A stretch of 64,000 nucleotides of DNA from Streptomyces griseochromogenes (GTDB taxonomy: Bacteria; Actinomycetota; Actinomycetes; Streptomycetales; Streptomycetaceae): positions 2,666,001 to 2,730,000 of the forward strand of contig NZ_CP016279.1 of assembly GCF_001542625.1 (NCBI RefSeq), given 5' to 3'. The notes below the pieces were generated by a model that was not told the origin of the DNA, did no database searches, and worked only from the letters and a program-made list of their open reading frames with translations. Below are positions 43,174 through 52,261 of this stretch, in pieces. A program made the position numbers and the translations under genes. Numbering within the stretch: position 1 is the stretch's first letter; each line of letters opens with the position of its first letter.

Positions 43174-44874
43174 ATGCGCGCGAGTGACCGGCTGCTGCTG
43201 TCGACGGTGGCACGCCAGAAGGGGCTGTTCGCGGCCCTTGCCGCGGTCCGGCTGTGCGAGACGGCCGCCGGCCTGCTCCTGCCGTACGCCGTCGCGCGGG
43301 CGATCGACACGGTACTGCGCCGCGGCGACACGATCGCCCCCCTGGTCCTGGTCTGCGCCCTGCTGCTCCTGACCACCGTCACGGAGATGGCCGGCCAGAT
43401 CGCCGAGGCGCGGGTGCGGGCCGGCAGCACGGCGCGGCTGCGCGACGACACGTTCGCGCACCTCTTCCGCGTGGGGCTCGCGGTGCGCGGCCGGTTCGGC
43501 TCCGGCGACCTGCTGAGCCGTGCGACGGACTCCACCGCGCAGGCCGGCGGCGCCGGACCCGGCCTGCTGCAGGCACTGTTCTCCGCGCTGACCGCCGCCG
43601 GAGGACTCGTGGCCCTGCTGCTCATCGACTGGCGGCTGGTGCTCGTCTTCGTCCTCGGGATTCCGGTGGTCGTGCTGCTCGCGCGGGTGCTCATCCGCCG
43701 CAGCACCGTGCTGACCCTCCAGTACCAGCAGGCGCAGGCGGAACTGTCCGAGCGGTTCGTCGACGCCGTCGGCGGCGCGCGCACCATCCGCGCGGCGGCC
43801 GCCGTGGAGGGGGAGACCGCGCGGGTCCTGGTCCCGCTTCCCCGTCTGCGCGCCGCGGGGACCGGATTCTGGGAGGCCCAGCGCCACGCCGGGTGGTATC
43901 TGGCGCTGCTGGCCCCGAGCCTGCAGATCGGGGTGCTGGCCACCGGCGGGTACGGGGTCGTCTCCGGACGCCTCACGGCAGGTCAGCTGCTGGCCGCCCA
44001 GATGTACTTGACGTTCGCGATGCGGCTGATGTCACAGGTCGGGATCTTCGCCGAGCTCGGGCGGGTGCGTGGCTCGGCCGAGCGACTGCGGGAGGTCTTC
44101 GCCGTGCCCGCCCCGCGCACCGGGAACGGCGCGCTGCCGCCCGGGGAGGGCACGCTCGTGCTGTCCGGCGTCACGGTGCGCACCGCCGACGGGGTGCCGG
44201 TGCTGGACCGGCTCTCGCTCAGCGTGCCCGCCGGCGGCACCCTCGCGGTGGTCGGCGCCTCCGGCGCGGGCAAGACCACCCTGGCGCTGGTCGCCGGGGG
44301 TGTGCTGGAACCGGACGAGGGGACGGTGACGCTCGACGGCGCAGACCTCGCCGCGACCCGCCGGTCCGAGGTCGGCGCCGCCGTCGCGTACGCCTTCGAA
44401 CGCCCGCATCCGCTCGGTGGCACCGTCGCGGAGATGATCGGCTACGGCGACCGGCCGCCGCCCGCGTCCGCGATCCGCGCCGCCGCACGCGCGAGCCGGG
44501 CCGACGGCTTCATCCGCCGTCTGCCCCGGGGCTACGACACGCCCGTTGACGAACTGCGGCTGTCCGGCGGGGAGTTGCAGCGCCTCGGGATCGCCCGCGC
44601 GGTGTGCCGCGGCGCCCGGGTCGTGATCCTGGACGACGCGATGTCGAGCGTGGACACGGCGACGGAGAGCGAGATCGCCCGGGCCCTGCGCGAGTCGCTG
44701 GGCCGCACCACGCGCATGGTGGTGGCCCACCGGATGTCCACGGCCGCGGCCGCCGACCGGGTGGCGTGGCTGGAACGGGGCCGGATCCGGGCCGTCGGCC
44801 GGCACGACGAACTCTGCGCCGATCCGGCCTACCGCGCCGTATTCGGCGTCGGCGCCCAGAACGCGGAGGTCTGA
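43174..44874 (+). CDS. ABC exporter subunit 1 (fused membrane and ATPase domains)
   Basis: A 566-residue half-transporter: six membrane segments in the first 300 residues, then an ATPase with Walker A GASGAGKTT, signature LSGGELQRLG, Walker B VVILDDAMSSVD and H-loop VVAHRMS. The residue after the Walker B Asp is Asp instead of the catalytic Glu, as in the degenerate half of heterodimeric exporters. The start at 43174 has a GGAAGGGGG site; 43153 would add seven residues. It pairs with the next gene to export the lasso peptides and give immunity. Confidence 0.88.
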   Translation: MRASDRLLLSTVARQKGLFAALAAVRLCETAAGLLLPYAVARAIDTVLRRGDTIAPLVLVCALLLLTTVTEMAGQIAEARVRAGSTARLRDDTFAHLFRVGLAVRGRFGSGDLLSRATDSTAQAGGAGPGLLQALFSALTAAGGLVALLLIDWRLVLVFVLGIPVVVLLARVLIRRSTVLTLQYQQAQAELSERFVDAVGGARTIRAAAAVEGETARVLVPLPRLRAAGTGFWEAQRHAGWYLALLAPSLQIGVLATGGYGVVSGRLTAGQLLAAQMYLTFAMRLMSQVGIFAELGRVRGSAERLREVFAVPAPRTGNGALPPGEGTLVLSGVTVRTADGVPVLDRLSLSVPAGGTLAVVGASGAGKTTLALVAGGVLEPDEGTVTLDGADLAATRRSEVGAAVAYAFERPHPLGGTVAEMIGYGDRPPPASAIRAAARASRADGFIRRLPRGYDTPVDELRLSGGELQRLGIARAVCRGARVVILDDAMSSVDTATESEIARALRESLGRTTRMVVAHRMSTAAAADRVAWLERGRIRAVGRHDELCADPAYRAVFGVGAQNAEV

Positions 44875-46785
44875 GTGCCGAACTCGCCACGTCACGCACA
44901 CGACCGGCAGGACCAGCAGCACAACGCGGCGGGCGGCCCCCTGACGGTCCGCCGGCTGATCGGGCCGGTGCTGCGCTCCCACCGCGGGCACCTCGGTGCC
45001 CTCGCCGCCTGGTCCGTCGTCGAGACCGGGCCCGTCCTGCTGTCCGGCACGATCGTCGGGGCCGCGCTCGACCGCGGGTTCCTGGCCGGGCGCCCGGGCC
45101 TGGGACTGCTGCTCCTGCTCGGATACGGCGGCTGCCTGGTGCTCGGCACGTTCGGCACCCGCCAGGCCATGCCGCACGCGGCGGCCGTCGTGGAGTCGCT
45201 GCGCGACGCCCTGACCCGGCACGTGGTCCGGGCCGGGCTGTGCCGCGCCGTGTACGGCGACGGTGCGGCCCCGGGGCCGTCCGCCGACGTCTCCGCCGTC
45301 ACCCGGGCGACCCGTCAGGTGGAGACGGTCCGGCAGCTGGCCGGCGGGCTGCTGCTGACGCTGCGCACGGTGGCCTTCGGCGTGGTCGCCGCCCTCGTCG
45401 GCCTGTTCGCGCTCGATCCGGTCATCGCGGCCGTCACCGGCGGCTCGGTGCTGGTGGCCGGCGCGCTCATGACCCGGCTGACCCCGCTGCTCAGGCGGCG
45501 TCATGTCGCCCTGCTGGAGGCCCAGGAGGAGCTGGCCCGGCGGGCGGGACCGCATCTGTCGGGCATCCGGGACGTGGCGACCTGCGGCGCGTGGGAGACG
45601 GCGACGCGGACGGTGGGCGGGTGCGTCGACGCCGAGGCGGCGGCCCTGCTGGCGGAGGCCCGCGCCGGTACCGGACGCATCGCCGTCATCGCGGCGGGCG
45701 CGCGGCTGCCGTTCGCGGTGGTTCTGCTGTGCTCGGCCTGGCTGGTCCGCTCGGGGCTGCTGACACCGGGCGCGCTGATCGGCGCGATGGTGTACCTGCT
45801 GCAGGGCATCGAACCGGCGCTGCGCGCCTTGGTGCAGACCGTCGGCACCATGGGGCTGCAACTGTCGGTCACCCTGCGCCGCACGGCCGCGTTCGCCGAC
45901 GTCGTCCCGCCCCGCCCGGGCGGTACCGCCCCGGTCACCGGCTCGGACGTCGCGCTGACCGACGTGTCGTTCGCCTACGGCCCCCACGCCGAGCCCGTCC
46001 TGTCCCGGGTGACGCTTCGGGTTCCGGACGGCTCGCATCTGGCGGTGGTCGGGCCGAGCGGCGTCGGCAAGTCCACGCTCGCCCTGCTGATCGGCGGCAT
46101 CGAGCATCCGGCCGGCGGAACGGTGACGCTCGGCGGCACACCGGTCGGCCTGCTGGACACCGCGGAATTGCGCCGTCACGTCGCCGTCGTCCCCCAGCAG
46201 TCGTACATCTTCGCCGGGACGCTGCGGGAGAACCTCACGATGCTCTCTCCCCACGCCACCGACACCGAACTCGAAGCCGCTATCAGCCTGTTGGGCCTGG
46301 AGGGGACCGTGCGGCGGCTCGGCGGGTACGGCGCCCGGATCTCCGGATCGGCGCCCCTGTCCCAGGGAGAGCGTCAACTGATCACCCTCGTACGGGTGTA
46401 TGTCTCCCGCGCCCGGATCGTGATCCTCGACGAGGCGACCTGCCATCTGGAGCCGGTGGCCGAGAAGCGGGCGGAGGAGGCCTTCGCCGCCCGGCCCGGC
46501 ACCCTGATCGTGGTGGCACACCGGCTCTCCTCGGCGCTGCGCGCCCGCCGGATCGCCGTGGTCGCGTCGGGCCGCCTCACCGTGGGCACACACGCCGAAC
46601 TCCTGGACCGCGCACCGGAGTACGCGGCGCTGATCGGCCACTGGCGGTCCGGTGATCCGCTCGGCCGGAGGGAACCGGTGCGGTACGGCCCCGTCGGTAG
46701 AGTCGGAGCGCGTCCGGGTACCCGCACCGGTGGCGGGACCGCCCCGGCCGCCCTGACGGAGCCGGACGTGGAGGCAGAGCCGTGA
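44875..46785 (+). CDS. ABC exporter subunit 2
   Basis: A 636-residue half-transporter starting at the GTG directly after the stop of subunit 1. The ATPase has Walker A GPSGVGKST, a variant signature LSQGERQLI, Walker B IVILDEATCHLE with the catalytic Glu, and H-loop VVAHRLS. It supplies the active site that subunit 1 lacks. A polar tail of about 50 residues follows the ATPase. Its end overlaps the response regulator start (GTGA). Confidence 0.9.
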   Translation: MPNSPRHAHDRQDQQHNAAGGPLTVRRLIGPVLRSHRGHLGALAAWSVVETGPVLLSGTIVGAALDRGFLAGRPGLGLLLLLGYGGCLVLGTFGTRQAMPHAAAVVESLRDALTRHVVRAGLCRAVYGDGAAPGPSADVSAVTRATRQVETVRQLAGGLLLTLRTVAFGVVAALVGLFALDPVIAAVTGGSVLVAGALMTRLTPLLRRRHVALLEAQEELARRAGPHLSGIRDVATCGAWETATRTVGGCVDAEAAALLAEARAGTGRIAVIAAGARLPFAVVLLCSAWLVRSGLLTPGALIGAMVYLLQGIEPALRALVQTVGTMGLQLSVTLRRTAAFADVVPPRPGGTAPVTGSDVALTDVSFAYGPHAEPVLSRVTLRVPDGSHLAVVGPSGVGKSTLALLIGGIEHPAGGTVTLGGTPVGLLDTAELRRHVAVVPQQSYIFAGTLRENLTMLSPHATDTELEAAISLLGLEGTVRRLGGYGARISGSAPLSQGERQLITLVRVYVSRARIVILDEATCHLEPVAEKRAEEAFAARPGTLIVVAHRLSSALRARRIAVVASGRLTVGTHAELLDRAPEYAALIGHWRSGDPLGRREPVRYGPVGRVGARPGTRTGGGTAPAALTEPDVEAEP

Positions 46786-47438
46786 GCAGTGACCGTTCCA
46801 TCGGCGTCGTGCTCATCGACGACCATCCGGTGGTGCTGGCCGGTATCGAGTCCTGGGTGGCGCACGCGGACACGGGGGTACGGGTGGTGGCCAAGGGCGC
46901 CGATGTGTCGGTCGCGGTCACGGGAGCGGGGCGGGACGCCGACGTGGTGATCCTCGATCTGCAGCTCGGCTCGGGGGTGCCCGCGTACGCCGCCCTGCGC
47001 CGGCTCGTCGCGGAGCACCGGCAGGTGATCGTCTACACCATGCAGGACAGCCCGCAGGCGGCCCTGACCTGTCTGGACATAGGCGCGTTCACCTACCTGA
47101 CGAAGGCGGAGGGTGAGGAGCACCTGCTCCAGGCCGTGCTGGCCGCGGCCGAGGGAGTGCCGTACACACCGCCCGCGCTGGCCGGGGCGTTCGGCAGCGA
47201 CACCCGGCGCGAGCGCCCGCGGCTGGCCTCCCGCGAGATCGAGGTGCTCCTCGAATGGTTCCAGTCGGAGTCCAAGGCGATGGTCGCCGAGAGCCTCGGC
47301 ATCTCGGTGCGTACCGTGAACACCTATCTGGACCGGGTGCGGATCAAGTACGCGAACGCGGGACGGCCCGCGACGACCAAGGCGAACCTGGTCGCCAAGG
47401 CGGTGCAGGACGGGCTGATCTCACTGGAGGAACTCTGA
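46782..47438 (+). CDS. NarL/LuxR-type response regulator
   Basis: A 218-residue regulator: a receiver domain (VVLIDDHPVVLAGIE; phosphorylation Asp in VVILDLQLG near residue 60; Lys in YLTKAEGEE) and a C-terminal LuxR HTH (LASREIEVLLEWFQSESKAMVAESLG, then SVRTVNTYLDRVR). It is coupled to the exporter gene. Its 3' end overlaps the convergent kinase gene by 18 bases. It probably controls the lasso cluster or exporter in response to one of the two kinases. Confidence 0.9.
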   Translation: MSSDRSIGVVLIDDHPVVLAGIESWVAHADTGVRVVAKGADVSVAVTGAGRDADVVILDLQLGSGVPAYAALRRLVAEHRQVIVYTMQDSPQAALTCLDIGAFTYLTKAEGEEHLLQAVLAAAEGVPYTPPALAGAFGSDTRRERPRLASREIEVLLEWFQSESKAMVAESLGISVRTVNTYLDRVRIKYANAGRPATTKANLVAKAVQDGLISLEEL

Positions 47439-48734
47439 CCGGTCCGTCCGCGGGGCGGCCGGATGCGCGTGGCCCTCGACGACGTACACGGACTCCACCC
47501 ACAGCCGGCCGCGGTCCTTGACCGTGCGGATGCGCACGCCGTGACCGGGGTCCGGCACGGGCGGCGCGTCGGCACGGTCGATGACCGCGCTGACCCGTAC
47601 CAGACGCGCACCGCGCACGACCGTGGTCCTGGCGGTGTGCTCGGCCGCGACGAGCGCCGCGAGCACCGGTTCCGTCAGCGCCTGCCGCACCGGCCGGGGC
47701 AGCTCCACCGGGTCGCCGCGCACGGCCAGATGAACGCTGGCGCCGCCGCGTTCGGCGGCGTCGATGCACGCGCGCAGCTCGTGCACCAGGGGGTCGGCGG
47801 CGTAGTCGTGCTCCGCGAACAGCCTGCGCAGCCTGGTGGCCTGGAGCGCGCACCGGCGCCGTACGGACTCCTCGCGCGGGTCGACCGAGCCGTCGGCGAG
47901 CCCGGCGAGCAACGGCAGCACACTGCGGTCCAGATCGTGGTAGCGGGCCTGCTGGTCGGCGTGCATGTGCGCGGCGACGGCCGCCTCCGTCTCCCACCGC
48001 TCCCGCTCGCGCAAGGTCGCCGAGGCCCGGGCCGCACGGTCCGAGAGGAGCTGTACGGCGAGCGCCGTCGACACCTGGAAGGTACAGATCGCCAGCGCGC
48101 TCACGGACATGCCCGCGATGACGGAGCGGGACGGCAGCCCCGCGTGCACCAACTGCCCCACCGTGACGGCCAGATGGCAGCCGAGGAACAGCCAGGTAGC
48201 CGTGCGGGGCCGGTCGAGCAGGAGGACGACACCGAACCAGCCGACCTCGAGGAACGACCAGTGGGCGTTGCCCATGAAGGACTCGGCGGGCAGCCGGCTC
48301 GTCGCGGCGACGGACGCCGCGAGCGTGACGGCGACCATGGCCGCCGTCCAGCCGCGGGAGGCGGGCCCCGCCGTCCCCGGGCGGGCGCGGGCCTTGCGGC
48401 GGAGCCAGGGCCCCTGGCGCAGGTTTCGCCAGGCATCCGCCGCGAGAACGGCGCTGAGCAGGGCGAACGCGGTGAGGTCCAGCCAGGCGCCGGAGTGGTC
48501 GCCGAGGTGGGCGAGCATGAAGGGAAGGGCGAGGCCGCAATGGATGACGGCGAGGATCAGCAGCGCCGCGAGGTGCAGCCCGCCGCGCATACGGGCCTCG
48601 ATCTGCCGGGCCACCTCGACCTGGCGGGACGCATCCGCCCGTCCGGTCGCCCCGGGGCCGCGGGGCGTCTCGGCGTCCTGCCCCCGACCGGCCCGCTCGG
48701 GCGGCTCGTGCCCCTCGGCCGACGGGTCAGCCAC
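47421..48734 (-). CDS. Histidine kinase-like membrane protein (degenerate)
   Basis: A 437-residue protein with about five hydrophobic segments near residues 60-230, a possible phospho-acceptor helix RYHDLDRSVLPLLAG, and a C-terminal region in the place of the ATPase domain. Clear N-box and G-box motifs are missing (only DPGHGVRI resembles one), so it may be a partner or pseudo-kinase. The GTG start overlaps the stop of the upstream kinase gene, so both kinases are made from one transcript. Confidence 0.75.
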   Translation of the reverse strand: MADPSAEGHEPPERAGRGQDAETPRGPGATGRADASRQVEVARQIEARMRGGLHLAALLILAVIHCGLALPFMLAHLGDHSGAWLDLTAFALLSAVLAADAWRNLRQGPWLRRKARARPGTAGPASRGWTAAMVAVTLAASVAATSRLPAESFMGNAHWSFLEVGWFGVVLLLDRPRTATWLFLGCHLAVTVGQLVHAGLPSRSVIAGMSVSALAICTFQVSTALAVQLLSDRAARASATLRERERWETEAAVAAHMHADQQARYHDLDRSVLPLLAGLADGSVDPREESVRRRCALQATRLRRLFAEHDYAADPLVHELRACIDAAERGGASVHLAVRGDPVELPRPVRQALTEPVLAALVAAEHTARTTVVRGARLVRVSAVIDRADAPPVPDPGHGVRIRTVKDRGRLWVESVYVVEGHAHPAAPRTDRSEFLQ

Positions 48735-49839
48735 GAGGCCACTCCATCCGTACGGTCGTCCCTTCACCGGGCCGCGAGGCGACCGTGGCGCGGCCTCCGA
48801 CGGTGTGCATGCGCGCGACGACGGACCGGGTGAGCCCGTGCCGATGGCCGGGCACGACGGCGGAGTCGAAGCCGACGCCGCGGTCCCGGACGGTGACGAC
48901 GGTGCGGTGACCGTCCCGGCGCGCGCTGACCTCGGCACGGTCGACTCCCGCGTGCCGTGCCACATTGCGCAGGGCTTCCCCCATGCTGCCGCGCAGGGCG
49001 TCGGCGGCCGGCCGCCAGGTGGACCCGAGGTCCGTGCCGAACCGGACGCTGACCTGCAGCGGGTGGGCGCGGATCTCCTCGTGGAGCAGCACGGCCAGAT
49101 CGACGTCGCCCGTCCCGTCCTGCTCCTGCGTGAGCCGCTCCAGGTCCCGGCGCGCCTGGGCGCGCAGCACCTCGGGGCGCAGGTCCGAGCGGGGCAGCGA
49201 GGCCATGAGCAGGGTGGCGCAGGCGGTGTCGTGCAGCGTGGCCAGATACTCCCGTTCCGCGGCGTGCCGGGCCGCGGCGACCCGCAGATCGCGCCGGACC
49301 GCGGCAGCGGAGGCGGCGGCCTCGTCGGCCGCGCGGGACCGCCTGAGCAGAAACCCGTAGAAGGCGCGGGCCAGCGCGGACTGCACCAGGAGCCACAGCA
49401 CGTTGGGCAGGGCGGCGCCCCACGTGGCCGGGCGGTCCAGGACCACGCCGGCGAGATCGGCGCCGGCCAGCAGCAGCGCCGCCGCCGTCCCGGTCGGGCC
49501 CGGCCGGGTCATCTGGTAGGTGACGGCCACGATGCTGACGGTGACCAGAATCCAGGTGTTGCCGTGCCTGCCCTCACTCGCGGGCACGGTGTACGTCTGG
49601 CTGAGACAGAACCCGCTGACCAGGGTGAGGTCGACCACGGTGAGCAACCGAGGGCGCAGGCCCGAGCGCAGCCAGAAGAAGTACCCGACCGCCCAGGCGA
49701 CCGCCACGGCGGCGATCGCGCCCGCGAGCGGCAGCTTCGCCGCCGGCACCGCGATGACACCGCACACGGCGGCGCCGACCGTGACCAGCCGCGACCAGGC
49801 GGACGTCGTCACGGCATAGCCCTCGAACTGCCGCTCCAT
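48727..49839 (-). CDS. Sensor histidine kinase (HisKA_3/NarX-like)
   Basis: A 370-residue kinase with about five to six membrane segments in the first 170 residues. The phospho-acceptor helix reads YLATLHDTACATLLMA; the N-box GEALRNVARHAG and G-box VRDRGVGFD are intact. It is the likely active partner of the response regulator at 46782. The ATG at 49839 was chosen because of an AGGGG site ten bases upstream; the frame stays open to 49959, so a longer start is possible. It is divergent from the SARP gene. Confidence 0.82.
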   Translation of the reverse strand: MERQFEGYAVTTSAWSRLVTVGAAVCGVIAVPAAKLPLAGAIAAVAVAWAVGYFFWLRSGLRPRLLTVVDLTLVSGFCLSQTYTVPASEGRHGNTWILVTVSIVAVTYQMTRPGPTGTAAALLLAGADLAGVVLDRPATWGAALPNVLWLLVQSALARAFYGFLLRRSRAADEAAASAAAVRRDLRVAAARHAAEREYLATLHDTACATLLMASLPRSDLRPEVLRAQARRDLERLTQEQDGTGDVDLAVLLHEEIRAHPLQVSVRFGTDLGSTWRPAADALRGSMGEALRNVARHAGVDRAEVSARRDGHRTVVTVRDRGVGFDSAVVPGHRHGLTRSVVARMHTVGGRATVASRPGEGTTVRMEWPRG

Positions 49840-49841
49840 GA

Positions 49842-49865
49842 CCCGCACGCCCCTGGGCGTGCGGG
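49842..49865 (-). promoter_or_regulatory. Perfect hairpin over the kinase ribosome site
   Basis: CCCGCACGCCC and GGGCGTGCGGG pair around two bases, immediately before the chosen ATG, and include the AGGGG that would bind the ribosome. If the start is correct, the stem could hide it. Confidence 0.4.
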
Positions 49866-50101
49866 TGTCCGAGGGGGAGGTTCGAGGTGAGGAGTCAGTG
49901 GTCACCAGGAAAGATGATGCGGGGGATCGGTGGCTCGCCGACAGTTCAATTTGCGACATGGAATGACGGGTATGCGCGGCATGTGGGTTGATTGACCGTC
50001 ACACTCCGTCGACCACCGATATTAGCGTTCTGTCCGTACCACCTGATGACGGCGGCCCTTCGACCGGGGGCGGCCGGATCAGCACAAGGGGGAACGGACG
50101 C

Positions 50102-52000
50102 GTGCACAAGATCGGCGTACGACTGCTCGGTTCACTGGAAGTGACGTATGGCGCCCTGCGGTTGACCGTTCCGGCCGGCCGTCCGCAGGCGCTGCTCGCG
50201 ACTTTGTCCGTCCGGCACGGGGAGCTCGTGACCGTGGACGAGATCGCGGCGCGACTGTGGGACGACGATCCGCCCGGCGCCGCGCGGACGACGGTCCGCG
50301 GTCATGTCAAACGGCTGCGCAAGGTGCTGGACAGCGCCCAGCCCGGCGCCGACTCGGTCATCGACGGCGGACGCGGCGGATACCGCCTCAGCGCCGGGCG
50401 GACCGAGGTCGATGTCACGGAGTTCCGCCGGCTGATGAGGGAGGCCACCGGGCCCGGGCTGCCGGCGGGACCCGAGGCGGAGGTGCTGGACCGGGCGCTG
50501 GCGCTGTGGCGCGGCCCGGTGCTGGCGGGAATCGACGCGCCCGCGCTCCAGCGCGACGAGGTGCCGCCGCTGGAGGAGCTGCGGCTTCGGGCCGTGCACC
50601 GGCGCGTCGCGATCGGGATCGACGAGGAGGACCCGGGCGACCACATTCCGCTGCTGCGGCGGACGCTCGCCCGCGACCCCCTCCAGGAACGGTTCTGGGC
50701 TCAGCTGATCCTGGCGTTGTACCGATCGGGCCGCCCCGCGGAGGCGCTGCGCGAGTACGACAGGTGCCGTCGGCTGCTCGGCGACCGGCTCGGTGTCGAT
50801 CCCGGCCCGGAACTGGCCGGGCTGCACCAGAAGATCCTCACCGGCAGCCCGGATCTCGCGGCGCCGCCCCGCCGGGTACGCCGTACCGCGTCCGTGCGGA
50901 CCACCCCGGTCGCCGCGCCCGTCGCGGCGTCCCCGGGCGGGTGTCCGGTACCCCGCCAGCTCCCCTCCTGCGACACCCACTTCGTCGGCAGGGACGCCGA
51001 ACTCGGCGCGCTGGACGACGTGTTGCTGCCGCAGGGCGGGCCGCACGCCGCGGACGCGGGACGGGTGCTGCTGCTGGACGGTCCCGCGGGCGTCGGAAAG
51101 ACGGCACTGGCCGTGCACTGGGCCAACCGGCGCCGCGACCGGTTCCCCGACGGCCAGCTGTACCTCGACCTCGACGGGTTCAGCACCGGCCGCCCGATGC
51201 ACCCGGACGACGCGCTCCAGGCCCTGCTCATGGGCCTGGGCGCGGCGGCGGACAGGCTGCCCTCCCGCACCTGGGAACGCGGCGCGCTGCTGCGCACCGC
51301 GCTGGCCGACCGGCGGGTGCTGCTGGTGCTGGACAACGTACGGTCCCCGGAGCAGGTGCGACCGCTGCTGCCCGGCGCCGCCGGTACGGCGCTGATCACC
51401 AGCCGCAGTCGGCTGCGGTCGCTGGTGGTCAGGGGCGGGGCGCACCGTCTCACGCTCGATCCGCTCGGTCCCTCGGCGGCGACGGCGCTGCTCGGCGAGC
51501 TGCTGGCCGACGGGCTCGGCGGCCGCGGCGGTCCGGTGGCGCCGGAGGTGCTGCGCGAACTGGGCGAGTTGTGCGGCGGGCTGCCGCTCGCGCTGCGCAT
51601 CCTCGCCGAACAGGGTCGGCACCGGCCCGATGTGACGCTGCCCCGGCTGGCCGCGCGGCTGCGCGGCGGCCGCGGCGCACAGGACGTGTTCCGTCTGGGC
51701 GAGGACAGCACGGACCTGCGCACGGTGATGTCCTGGTCGCTGCGCGATCTCACCGAGGGAGCCGCCCGGCTCCATGAGGCCCTGGAGGTACGGGCGTCCG
51801 GCGCGACGACGTCGGTGGGACCGGCGGACGCGGCCGCCGTCCTCGGGGTGCCCCGGCACACGGCGGCCCGGCTGCTGGACGAGCTGGTGCAGGTCCACCT
51901 CCTGGAGCACCAGGACGACGACCGCTACCGCCTGCGCGGGCCCTTCCCCTCGGTCTCGGAGCACGACGACGCACGGCACTCGGTGGGCGCGGCGACCTGA
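50102..52000 (+). CDS. SARP-family regulator with NB-ARC domain (AfsR-like, short)
   Basis: A 632-residue regulator: an N-terminal OmpR-like winged helix (LTVPAGRPQALLATLSVRHGELVTVDEI, then GHVKRLRKVL), a BTAD domain (residues about 90-250, ending DRLGVDPGPELAGLHQKIL), and an NB-ARC ATPase with Walker A LLDGPAGVGKTAL near 325 and VLLVLDNVRSPEQVRPLLP near 410. It ends soon after the NB-ARC and lacks the long TPR region of AfsR. The GTG at 50102 follows AAGGGGGA. It could activate the adjacent lasso cluster or another locus. Confidence 0.9.
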   Translation: MHKIGVRLLGSLEVTYGALRLTVPAGRPQALLATLSVRHGELVTVDEIAARLWDDDPPGAARTTVRGHVKRLRKVLDSAQPGADSVIDGGRGGYRLSAGRTEVDVTEFRRLMREATGPGLPAGPEAEVLDRALALWRGPVLAGIDAPALQRDEVPPLEELRLRAVHRRVAIGIDEEDPGDHIPLLRRTLARDPLQERFWAQLILALYRSGRPAEALREYDRCRRLLGDRLGVDPGPELAGLHQKILTGSPDLAAPPRRVRRTASVRTTPVAAPVAASPGGCPVPRQLPSCDTHFVGRDAELGALDDVLLPQGGPHAADAGRVLLLDGPAGVGKTALAVHWANRRRDRFPDGQLYLDLDGFSTGRPMHPDDALQALLMGLGAAADRLPSRTWERGALLRTALADRRVLLVLDNVRSPEQVRPLLPGAAGTALITSRSRLRSLVVRGGAHRLTLDPLGPSAATALLGELLADGLGGRGGPVAPEVLRELGELCGGLPLALRILAEQGRHRPDVTLPRLAARLRGGRGAQDVFRLGEDSTDLRTVMSWSLRDLTEGAARLHEALEVRASGATTSVGPADAAAVLGVPRHTAARLLDELVQVHLLEHQDDDRYRLRGPFPSVSEHDDARHSVGAAT

Positions 52001-52084
52001 CGCCGCGGGAATGGAGAAGCGGAACCGGAACAGCGCCGCGCCCCGTTCCCGACGACCGGGGCGGGGCGCTGCCGAGCGGGCGGT

Positions 52085-52261
52085 TCATCGAACGGCGATG
52101 ACGTTGGTGGCCTTCGCACCGACGATCTCGAAGACGACCCGCTGACCCTCGCGGGTGGTCTGTGTCTCCATGCCGGAGAACGGGCGCCGCTCGCCGTCCT
52201 CGTCGGCGATGATGCCCACACCGTCCGCCCTGTTGTAGAAGGCGATCGTTCCAAGAGGCAT
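52085..52261 (-). CDS. Cold-shock-domain-like small protein
   Basis: A 58-residue protein that aligns by eye with the cold-shock fold: GTIAFYNRADGVGIIADEDGE at the start and GQRVVFEIVGAKATNVIAV at the end. The RNA-binding KGFGFI motif is changed to DGVGII, so the aromatic RNA-stacking residues are mostly absent. The ATG at 52261 is eight bases after GGAGG; an ATG at 52267 is too close to it. It may bind nucleic acid weakly or have a different role. Confidence 0.75.
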   Translation of the reverse strand: MPLGTIAFYNRADGVGIIADEDGERRPFSGMETQTTREGQRVVFEIVGAKATNVIAVR

